Below are positions 7,526 to 13,385 of a stretch of 13,385 bases of DNA, in pieces. Position 1 is the stretch's first letter. Each line of letters begins with the position of its first letter. Source of the DNA: JAQVWU01 sp964628455 (GTDB lineage: Bacteria > Bacillota > Clostridia > Oscillospirales > CAG-272). The translations under genes were made by a program, and so were the position numbers. The notes below the pieces were generated by a model, which saw only the letters and a list, made by a program, of their open reading frames with translations, had not been told where the DNA came from and searched no databases. The DNA lies in the NCBI GenBank assembly GCA_964628455.1, contig CAZVPD010000106.1:1-13385 (forward strand), written 5' to 3'.

Positions 7526-8974
7526 TCAGACGGCAGAAGGGTCCGGTTTGCTCAGCATCCGGTTTTTTATATCCCAGAGTTTCTGTGACAGATCCACGTA
7601 ATAATTATGCGGATTTTCAAAACGCTTCACCTCATCCCACTGAAGCCCAACCTGTTCCCTGCAATAATTTCTGATATCATCGGAGGAGGGTAATTTATAA
7701 ACCAGCTCCCCTTTAATAAAAACGGGTACCTGCAATTCAGAAACCGTAAAATCAACCAGAGTTTTGCGTTTCCATGTGTAATCCGGATCGAATATCGTCA
7801 GGGGCTGTGTGCTGTCGATGATCTCATCATGGACGCAGACAAGATCGGCTTCCGCTTTTCCGGTTTCGTTCTGATAGAGCCGGTATACTTTTTTATAATG
7901 AGGGTTGGTGATTTTTGTGCTGTTCTCACTGATTTTTATTTTCGGAATGATATTGCCTTCGGAATCTTCAACGGCAACAAGTTTATAGACCCCCCCGAAA
8001 ACAGGTGTGCTTTGAGATGTGATAAGCCTTTCCCCCACGCCGAAAGAATCGATCATCGCACCCTGACTGAGTATATCGCGAATGATATGCTCGTCGAGTG
8101 AATTCGAAGCGATAATTTTACATTCCGTCATACCTTCGGCATCCAACATTTCCCGCGCTTTGACCGATAAATACGCAAGGTCGCCGGAGTCGATCCTGAC
8201 CGCGCATTTCCGGATCCCGTTGGATTTAAACGCCCGTATTGCATTCGGGACCCCGTGTTTTAATGTATTGAATGTATCGACCAGCAGCGTCGGATTCAGG
8301 GGATACAGCCGGCAGTATGTATCAAAGGCTGAGTATTCGTCATCAAACATCTGAACCCAGGAATGTGCCATGGTCCCGCCTGCCGGAACGCCGTAACGCT
8401 GTTCGGCGATTGTGCAGGCCGACCCGGAACAGCCCGCAATGTAGGAGGCGCGAGCCCCCAGAATCGCACCGCCCGGTCCCTGTGCACGGCGTGAACCGAA
8501 TTCGCTGACAGGGCGCCCTTTAGCTGCTCTGACGATACGGTTTGCTTTGGTTGCGATCAGAGACTGGTGATTGATCGAAAGAAGAACGAACGTTTCTATA
8601 AACTGCGCTTCGATCGCAGGTGCGCGGACGGTCAGTATCGGTTCACCGGGGAACACCGGGGTTCCTTCGGGTATGGCATAAATATCGCCTGTAAACCTGA
8701 AATTCCGCAGATACTTCAGAAATTCGCCGTCGAATATTTTTTTGGAACGGAGATATTCAATATCCGATTCGGTAAATTCGATATTCTGGATATATTCGAC
8801 AATTTGCTGAAGCCCGCAAGCGATCGCAAAACCGCCGTTATCGGGAATTTTGCGAAAAAAAACATCAAAGTACGTGATACGGTCCTTGAATCCGTTGATA
8901 AAGTAACCGTTTCCCATCGTCAGTTCATAAAAATCACATAACAGCGTATAGTTTTCACCTGAGCAGCAGTTCAT
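7526..8974 (-). CDS. pncB: Nicotinate phosphoribosyltransferase
   Basis: This enzyme makes nicotinate mononucleotide from nicotinate and PRPP in the NAD salvage (Preiss-Handler) pathway. Starting at the ATG at 8974 it has 482 residues. The N-terminus carries the family signature LLCDFYELTMGNGYF. EFGSRRAQGP (158-167) is the conserved substrate-binding loop. GTMAHSWVQMF places H204 where the transiently phosphorylated catalytic histidine lies. RIDSGDL and SFGVGERL are the PRPP-site motifs of the C-terminal half. Length and domain order are normal. A longer reading from a TTG at 9022 adds 16 residues but has no ribosome site and does not resemble the family start. The ATG itself has only a weak GGA about 11 bases upstream. 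An unusual hairpin occupies the leader. The gene lies 88 bases after the glycosyltransferase gene, so cotranscription is possible but not assured. Confidence 0.95.
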   Translation of the reverse strand: MNCCSGENYTLLCDFYELTMGNGYFINGFKDRITYFDVFFRKIPDNGGFAIACGLQQIVEYIQNIEFTESDIEYLRSKKIFDGEFLKYLRNFRFTGDIYAIPEGTPVFPGEPILTVRAPAIEAQFIETFVLLSINHQSLIATKANRIVRAAKGRPVSEFGSRRAQGPGGAILGARASYIAGCSGSACTIAEQRYGVPAGGTMAHSWVQMFDDEYSAFDTYCRLYPLNPTLLVDTFNTLKHGVPNAIRAFKSNGIRKCAVRIDSGDLAYLSVKAREMLDAEGMTECKIIASNSLDEHIIRDILSQGAMIDSFGVGERLITSQSTPVFGGVYKLVAVEDSEGNIIPKIKISENSTKITNPHYKKVYRLYQNETGKAEADLVCVHDEIIDSTQPLTIFDPDYTWKRKTLVDFTVSELQVPVFIKGELVYKLPSSDDIRNYCREQVGLQWDEVKRFENPHNYYVDLSQKLWDIKNRMLSKPDPSAV

Positions 8975-8986
8975 AATAGAGTATTT

Positions 8987-9045
8987 CCGTTTCTCCGCCG
9001 CAGTTAGAAATATAAAAATCAAAACACGAATCCGGCGGAAAACGG
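8987..9045 (-). promoter_or_regulatory. Long-looped hairpin in the pncB leader
   Basis: On the RNA (minus) strand a 13-base arm from 9045 to 9033 pairs with a 14-base arm from 9000 to 8987, with one extra base in the second arm. The loop is 32 bases and rich in U. The 3' arm ends 12 bases before the pncB ATG at 8974, so folding would cover the space where a ribosome site should be. No U-run follows, so it is not an intrinsic terminator. I do not recognise it as a known riboswitch. It may control translation or stabilise the processed pncB message. Confidence 0.42.
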
Positions 9046-9062
9046 TTTAAATTTTTTTATAT

Positions 9063-10172
9063 TTATTTGATATTCATGATAAATTCGCAGAGGGTTTTGG
9101 TCGCCTCGGGTTTACGGATCAATTCTATCGATTTTTTCATGATTTCGAGTTTTTCGGGAATTCCGAAGAGTTCGTAAATAATCGAATCCAGCGTGTTCGT
9201 ATCGCTGATGGCCATCGCCACCCCGTTGTTCAGTAAATACTGGACATTGCGTTCTTCCTGGCCTGGGATCGGATTGACCAAAATCATAGGCAGTTTTTTT
9301 GCCAGCGCTTCCGAAGTAGTCAACCCGCCCGGTTTACTGATAATACAGTCTGCGGCATCCATCAAAACATTCACATTTGTCGTAAATCCGTAATTAACGA
9401 TCCTCTTTTTGGTTGCCATCCTGTCGATCTCGTTTTTCGCTTCGGAATTGCTGCCGCATACGATGATCAGCTGAAAATCCAAATCGATGCTGTCCAGCAA
9501 TTCAACCGTTTCGGTAATATGTCCGTAACCCATACTGCCCCCCATCAGGAGCAGTGTGGGCGCATCGGGATCCAGACCTATACTCTCCCGCGCTTCGTCT
9601 TTCGGGATGTTCACGGCGAATTTCGGATGTATGGGAATTCCGAACGGCAATATCTGCTGATCGACAAAGCCTTTCTTTTTCGCGCTGATGCTCAAATTCT
9701 CACCGGCAATGACAATATAATCGAGATGAAGTCCTTCCTCCCAATACGGATGTATGGTAAAATCAGTCACGATTCCGATGGTTTTGGCGCGTATGGTATG
9801 ACGCTGTTTTAAAAGGTCGATAATCATACCCGAAAATATGTGTGTGCAGATTATAACGTCGGGATCGTAAATATCGATGTATTTTTTCATTTTTTTCGTG
9901 AACAGCATGTTTGTCAGCCGCGTGGCCGATAACTTATTCGCGTTCTTTTTACGTTTTTCAAGATGCTTATAAACCCTTGCGTATGCAAATTTCGCATTTT
10001 CCACCGACAGAAGATAACCTTTCGAAACGGTTCCTCCGAGCATTTTATTCAGATAACTGTAAGTGTCCAGAAGCCTGCATTCCGCTCCGAGATTTTCGAG
10101 ACATAAATTCAGCGCGGCCGCTGTCGTATTATGGCCCTGGCCTGCCGTTATGGATAAAATCAGAACTTTCAA
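9063..10172 (-). CDS. MGDG synthase/UgtP-like diacylglycerol glycosyltransferase (GT28 type)
   Basis: The predicted enzyme transfers a hexose from a UDP-sugar to diacylglycerol at the inner membrane face. This makes glycolipids or the lipid anchor of lipoteichoic acid. The 369 residues show the two Rossmann halves of GT-B enzymes. The N-terminal half has GQGH (11-14) and TDF (136-138) of the MGDG-synthase domain. The C-terminal GT28 half has GGSMGYG (211-217), SKPGGLTTSEAL (279-290) for UDP-sugar binding, and PIPGQEERN (301-309). No membrane-spanning segment is visible, as usual for this peripheral family. The start is TTG at 10172, supported by AAGGAG 7 bases upstream inside the gap after the activase gene. 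The reading begins KVLILSITAGQGH, the expected first strand. It is third in the GRE operon, an unexpected partner. A MurG-like or undecaprenyl-linked acceptor is less likely given the TDF and GxGH signatures. Confidence 0.87.
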   Translation of the reverse strand: MKVLILSITAGQGHNTTAAALNLCLENLGAECRLLDTYSYLNKMLGGTVSKGYLLSVENAKFAYARVYKHLEKRKKNANKLSATRLTNMLFTKKMKKYIDIYDPDVIICTHIFSGMIIDLLKQRHTIRAKTIGIVTDFTIHPYWEEGLHLDYIVIAGENLSISAKKKGFVDQQILPFGIPIHPKFAVNIPKDEARESIGLDPDAPTLLLMGGSMGYGHITETVELLDSIDLDFQLIIVCGSNSEAKNEIDRMATKKRIVNYGFTTNVNVLMDAADCIISKPGGLTTSEALAKKLPMILVNPIPGQEERNVQYLLNNGVAMAISDTNTLDSIIYELFGIPEKLEIMKKSIELIRKPEATKTLCEFIMNIK

Positions 10173-10179
10173 TGCGTTA

Positions 10180-10185
10180 CTCCTT
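10180..10185 (-). promoter_or_regulatory. AAGGAG ribosome site supporting a TTG start
   Basis: AAGGAG on the minus strand lies 7 bases before the TTG at 10172 and overlaps the stop end of the activase gene. No ATG lies at a workable distance, and the reading from TTG gives the conserved N-terminus of the glycosyltransferase, so the non-ATG start is well supported. Weak initiation at TTG may lower its output relative to the GRE pair. Confidence 0.8.
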
Positions 10186-11107
10186 ATACTTTTTTTGTAT
10201 CCGAATTTAAAATGGAATAAACGAGATCATAGTAGTCTGCGAGAATATTTTTTTCTATTGTTTTTTTGCCTGCGGCGTCGTATTTTTTTCCGAGACTGTC
10301 ATATTTACCTTCGGCAGTTCCGTGAAAAGGCATAAATTCGAATTTTTTGATCTTTCTTCCTGTTTTGATCTGTAAATCGGCTGTTATCCGGGCGATATCC
10401 GCCACATCCTCCCTGCTTGCATTCATCCCGGGAATAAGCGGGACCCGTATCCAGATATCGGCTCCCGATTCCAGCAGACGGCGCAGATTCTGCAGAATCA
10501 GATGATTTTCTCTTCCCGTATACCCTTTATGACGTTCGCTGTCCGCATGTTTAATATCATATAAAAACAAGGACGCAAACGGAAGGACTTTTTCGAATTC
10601 ACTGTATTCGACGCATCCGGCGGTGTCTATAGCCACGGATATGCCTGCCTTATGGCACATTTCAGCCACCGAAGCGATAAAACCGGCCTGAAGCAGCGGT
10701 TCTCCCCCGGAAAAAGTCACTCCTCCTCCTCCGGTATAGAACGGTTCGTCTTTTTTTATTTCATTGAAAAGGTCGTTTTTTTCATATTCCCTGCCTGTCA
10801 AAACGAGGGCTTCGGAATAACAGGACTCGGCACATTTTCCGCATCCGATGCAGAGTGATCGTTCGAAAATGTGTTTTTCGTTGAAAATGTGCGCAGCATT
10901 CGGACATATGGTACACAGACGGCAGCCGATGCATTTTTTTTCGAAATACTGTATCTGGGGACCGGGAAAAATCGATTCGGGATTATGGCACCAAAAACAC
11001 CGGAGATTGCACCCTTTCATAAATACCGTCGTACGAATTCCCGGTCCGTCGTGTATCGAAAAACGCTGTATGTTGAATACGGTTCCCTTTTCGGATGAAT
11101 AAGTCAT
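10184..11107 (-). CDS. Glycyl radical enzyme activase (radical SAM)
   Basis: This enzyme uses S-adenosylmethionine and a [4Fe-4S] cluster to abstract a hydrogen from the glycine of its partner, creating the stable glycyl radical. In 307 residues it shows the activase opening FSIHDGPGIRTTVFMKGC, the radical-SAM C33-x3-C37-x2-C40 motif and FSGGEP (132-137) for SAM binding. There is also an inserted ferredoxin-like region with two cysteine sets (C59, C62, C65, C68; C86, C89, C92, C96). That insert is typical of activases of dehydratase/decarboxylase-type GREs and is absent from PflA. The first set is C-x2-C-x2-C-x2-C, one residue shorter than the usual C-x2-C-x2-C-x3-C, and in the second set the usual proline after the last Cys is Tyr97. 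The start at 11107 has AAAGGA 7 bases upstream. The gene lies 32 bases after the GRE gene, which is clearly its substrate. Confidence 0.95.
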   Translation of the reverse strand: MTYSSEKGTVFNIQRFSIHDGPGIRTTVFMKGCNLRCFWCHNPESIFPGPQIQYFEKKCIGCRLCTICPNAAHIFNEKHIFERSLCIGCGKCAESCYSEALVLTGREYEKNDLFNEIKKDEPFYTGGGGVTFSGGEPLLQAGFIASVAEMCHKAGISVAIDTAGCVEYSEFEKVLPFASLFLYDIKHADSERHKGYTGRENHLILQNLRRLLESGADIWIRVPLIPGMNASREDVADIARITADLQIKTGRKIKKFEFMPFHGTAEGKYDSLGKKYDAAGKKTIEKNILADYYDLVYSILNSDTKKV

Positions 11108-11139
11108 TATAATATCCTTTATTTATAAAGCGTTCGTAA

Positions 11140-13245
11140 TTATAGTGTGTGCTCGGTACGCAGAATGACTTCATCCTGCATATTCTTGCCGATATGTATA
11201 AAATAATCGCTGTAACCGCCGATCCGGACCACAAGATCCCGGTAGTTTTCGGGATGTTCCTGCGCGTCGATAAGAATTTCGCGGTCTACAACATTGATCT
11301 GTATTTCAAAACCGCCGCGGCTGAGATATGTTTTAATCAAAGTCATCAGCTTCGGTCTCGAATCTTCGGTAAAAACATTTTTTGCGAATTTAAGATTGAC
11401 TGCGATCCCGCCGATAAACGGATAATGATCCCACTTGGTAGAGGATAAAACGGATGCTGTCGGTCCCTTCTTTTCCCTGCCCTGGGCAGGACCCGAACCG
11501 TCGCCGAACGGAAATCCTGCGGGTCTTCCGTCCGGAGTCGCAATGGTTCCGCGTCCGAGCGCTTCATGCATGACCCAGCAGAACAAACTCGGTATAAATT
11601 TATCTCCCCTGTATGTTCTGTATTTGGAGACCTCGGATGTTATCCAGCCTGTTATAGTCCTGACGATCTCATCCGGTTCATCCTCATCGTTGCCGTATTT
11701 ATCTATTCTGTTTAATATACGCTGCCTTAAGGGCTCATTGTCTTCATAATTGTTTTGTATCATCCGGTATACTTCGGAAAGAGACAGCTCGCTGTTTTCG
11801 AAAACAAGTTTTTTTATAGTCATCAGTGAATCCGCTAAATTGGACATGCCGACAAAAGAAGGCATAATCCAGTTATACAGTGCTCCTCCGTTGTCAACAT
11901 CACGCCCCCTGGCAAGACAATCGTCGACAAAGCATGAAACCAGCGGATCCCCTCCGTGTAGTCTGCGTTCAAGCTGCTGTCTGTTCTGCGATATCGCTTC
12001 ATTGCATACGGCTGTCTTTAATCTTTCCCTGTATAAATCCTCGAGACGTTGATATGTCCCGCATTTGCTGTCGATGTCCGGATCGGACAATACGTCGATC
12101 AGATACTGCGTCAGATTGTGATAGGGACTGGCGACCCAAACAGCCGAACGGCGGCACGGGGTGATCTCGACGCAGGTACTGTGAATATATTCACATGCAT
12201 GCTCATAAGGAAGGCCGTAAAACATCAGCCCTTTTATAATGATGTCGTCGTTGAATATGGCAGGATGAGAATATCCCTCTCCCAGTAAACGGCAGGCAAG
12301 ATCAAGCACATCATCGGGCGTGTCGGAATTGCAACAAAGGCAAAGTCCGGGATAGATCATTCGCGTATGCTCAATGCTTTCCAAAAACAAATATGTAAGT
12401 TCGTTTGTCACATCTTTTCCGTCGGGACCCCTTCCGCCCACCATCAGACCGACCGCCAGACCGCGCGATATGTAATCGTTAAAAAGAAGACAGGTGCAGG
12501 TGATCAGTTCCAGAGCTTCATCACGTGTCAGGACACCGCCGCTGATGTCTTTGCGATAGTAATCGATCAGATATCTGTCGGGGCGTCCGAACTGATATAA
12601 GCCCTCAAGACAAAAAGTAACAAAATGGATGCTTTGCAGCGCCTGCCGAAAGCTTTTTGCCGGATGAAAAGGGACAACGGAAAGGGTTTCGGCAATAACG
12701 TCAAGCTCTTTTTTTCGCACCGGATCTATCTCATTTTCGGCAAGAAAGAGCGCGTGTTCTTTATAATGCCGGGCATACTCAGCAAGACCGTCGAGTGCAG
12801 CCAGACATCCGAGATAAAAATTATCTTTTTCGATATTTTCAGGTTCGCAAAGGTCAAGACCGGTTCTGTAGTCCTTGATTTCCGCGCAAATTCCCTCAAT
12901 TCCGAGACGAAGAAGTTTCCCGTAATCGATGGCCATATGCGAGGCCTGTCCTCCGAGAGGGGTCATTGCCGGAACCGCTTTTGAGCGCAGCATGTCATAA
13001 TCTGTTTTTTCATCGGGTGTCAGGCTGCGGTAACAGGGTTTGCCCACGATCAGTTCGCGCGGATGTATAACCGGAGTTGCGTTCTTCAGCTCAAATCCTT
13101 TTGCATAACCGCGTCTGTGTATATCCGACTGCGGATGAAAATCCATGTAGCCGCGAAGCCGGTTATAATCGTTTTCAACGCCGGTATACCCGCCGCTTCC
13201 CCTGCGCATCGTTTCGCTGCGCAGAAACTCGCATCTTTCAAACAT
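11140..13245 (-). CDS. Glycyl radical enzyme of unknown substrate (PFL-like family)
   Basis: A 701-residue member of the pyruvate formate-lyase/glycyl radical superfamily. HPRELIVG (61-68) begins the conserved PFL domain. RPDRYLIDYY (221-230), HPAIFNDD (327-334) and GGALYNW (453-459) are family landmarks. HSTCVEI supplies the thiyl-radical Cys358 and base Glu360. The C-terminal VRIGGYS (673-679) places the radical at Gly677. The C-x-E active site is that of dehydratases, decarboxylases and C-N/C-S lyases; true PFL has two adjacent cysteines. The protein is shorter than most characterised GREs (about 780-850 aa), mainly at the N-terminus. A CLCC segment (302-305) sits where others usually have polar or basic substrate-lining residues. 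It has about 20 cysteines. The start at 13245 has GAGG (13253-13256) 7 bases upstream and a good promoter. The next gene encodes its activase. The substrate cannot be named; no microcompartment genes are visible. Confidence 0.93.
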   Translation of the reverse strand: MFERCEFLRSETMRRGSGGYTGVENDYNRLRGYMDFHPQSDIHRRGYAKGFELKNATPVIHPRELIVGKPCYRSLTPDEKTDYDMLRSKAVPAMTPLGGQASHMAIDYGKLLRLGIEGICAEIKDYRTGLDLCEPENIEKDNFYLGCLAALDGLAEYARHYKEHALFLAENEIDPVRKKELDVIAETLSVVPFHPAKSFRQALQSIHFVTFCLEGLYQFGRPDRYLIDYYRKDISGGVLTRDEALELITCTCLLFNDYISRGLAVGLMVGGRGPDGKDVTNELTYLFLESIEHTRMIYPGLCLCCNSDTPDDVLDLACRLLGEGYSHPAIFNDDIIIKGLMFYGLPYEHACEYIHSTCVEITPCRRSAVWVASPYHNLTQYLIDVLSDPDIDSKCGTYQRLEDLYRERLKTAVCNEAISQNRQQLERRLHGGDPLVSCFVDDCLARGRDVDNGGALYNWIMPSFVGMSNLADSLMTIKKLVFENSELSLSEVYRMIQNNYEDNEPLRQRILNRIDKYGNDEDEPDEIVRTITGWITSEVSKYRTYRGDKFIPSLFCWVMHEALGRGTIATPDGRPAGFPFGDGSGPAQGREKKGPTASVLSSTKWDHYPFIGGIAVNLKFAKNVFTEDSRPKLMTLIKTYLSRGGFEIQINVVDREILIDAQEHPENYRDLVVRIGGYSDYFIHIGKNMQDEVILRTEHTL

Positions 13246-13285
13246 ATATTTACCTCGCAGAATATCATTCCGTATTTTAAATTAC

Positions 13286-13314
13286 ATTGTAGCATAGGAT
13301 ATGCTTTTTTTCAA
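13286..13314 (-). promoter_or_regulatory. Predicted sigma-A promoter of the GRE operon
   Basis: On the minus strand TTGAAA (13314-13309) and TACAAT (13291-13286) are separated by exactly 17 bases. Both hexamers differ from consensus by a single base. Transcription would begin near 13279, giving a leader of about 34 bases before the GRE ATG. A second TTGACA (13338-13333) lies further upstream but has no -10 at proper distance. Confidence 0.75.
13291..13305. promoter_or_regulatory. Operator-like palindrome in the GRE promoter spacer
   Basis: AGCATA (13291-13296) and TATGCT (13300-13305) form a perfect 6-bp inverted repeat around a 3-base centre. The element starts at the -10 box and fills most of the 17-base spacer. 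A regulator bound there would block RNA polymerase, so the GRE operon may be under repressor control. No regulator gene is present in the window. Confidence 0.45.
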
Positions 13315-13385
13315 GAAGTTTATATAAAAACCTGTCAAGCATAATTGAAAATGTCCCAAAAAAAATAAAATATAAGCACCAGATT

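Noticed and set aside
8567..8941. A 124-codon open frame on the plus strand inside pncB
   Set aside because: It is antisense to a well-conserved enzyme, has no ribosome site and no recognisable protein features. The same reasoning removes the other antisense open frames, such as those at 6251-6703 and 12625-12984.
8975..9022. A 16-residue N-terminal extension of PncB starting at TTG 9022
   Set aside because: No ribosome site precedes it, it runs through the leader hairpin, and the residues do not resemble the family N-terminus, which fits the ATG at 8974.
8987..9045. The pncB leader hairpin as an intrinsic terminator of the GRE operon
   Set aside because: The 3' arm is followed by AAATACTCTATT rather than a U-run, and the loop of 32 bases is too long.
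9063..13245. A bacterial microcompartment locus around the GRE
   Set aside because: No shell-protein genes, aldehyde dehydrogenase or phosphotransacylase are present, and the GRE has no N-terminal encapsulation-like extension.
11140..13245. Calling the GRE pyruvate formate-lyase (pflB)
   Set aside because: The active site is Cys-Val-Glu rather than the paired cysteines of PFL, and its activase carries the ferredoxin insert that PflA lacks.
13333..13338. Perfect TTGACA as the -35 of the GRE operon
   Set aside because: No -10-like hexamer lies 16-18 bases downstream; the TATAAA nearby is only about 10 bases away. The TTGAAA-17-TACAAT pair is better.
1..13385. CRISPR arrays, toxin-antitoxin pairs, retrons, defence islands, insertion sequences or phage genes
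   Set aside because: No direct-repeat array, transposase, integrase, reverse transcriptase or nuclease signature was found on either strand, and all sizeable stretches are explained by metabolic genes.

Overview
The window looks like chromosome of an anaerobic, low-to-mid GC Firmicute of the Clostridia, probably a gut-type organism. The reasons are strong AAGGAG-type ribosome sites, TTG start use, a divergent clostridial-style GyrB/ParE protein, a glycyl radical enzyme (these are destroyed by oxygen) with its activase, a GT28-type glycolipid glycosyltransferase, and cytoplasmic rhamnosidase-type glycosidases. No phage, insertion sequence, tRNA, rRNA or CRISPR signal was seen.

Layout. (1) 1-1389, minus: the N-terminal 463 residues of a type II topoisomerase B subunit that runs off the left edge. 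(2) 1390-1571: a divergent intergenic region with a plausible sigma-A promoter for the plus strand. (3) 1572-7411, plus: a tightly packed four-gene operon. It encodes a GH78 alpha-L-rhamnosidase-like enzyme, a short QueG-like double [4Fe-4S] protein, an inositol-monophosphatase-family phosphatase and a GH106-like TIM-barrel glycosidase. Genes overlap or sit 4 bases apart, so translation is probably coupled. (4) 7412-7525: a perfect 15-bp hairpin that serves as terminator for the converging transcripts. (5) 7526-13245, minus: a glycyl radical enzyme, its radical-SAM activase and a diacylglycerol glycosyltransferase form an operon. It starts from a good promoter whose spacer holds a perfect dyad. 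Nicotinate phosphoribosyltransferase (pncB) follows after an 88-base gap that contains a long-looped hairpin.

How the genes may work together. The plus-strand operon probably cleaves imported rhamnose-containing glycosides in the cytoplasm, since neither glycosidase has a signal peptide. Its phosphatase may act on a phosphorylated product, but nothing in the sequence fixes the substrate. The minus-strand operon encodes a complete GRE/activase pair. The GRE keeps the catalytic Cys-x-Glu and the glycyl radical loop, but it is shorter than most characterised members and I cannot assign it to a known reaction. It is the best candidate in this window for undescribed biochemistry. All enzyme calls come from motifs read by eye; no database search was run.
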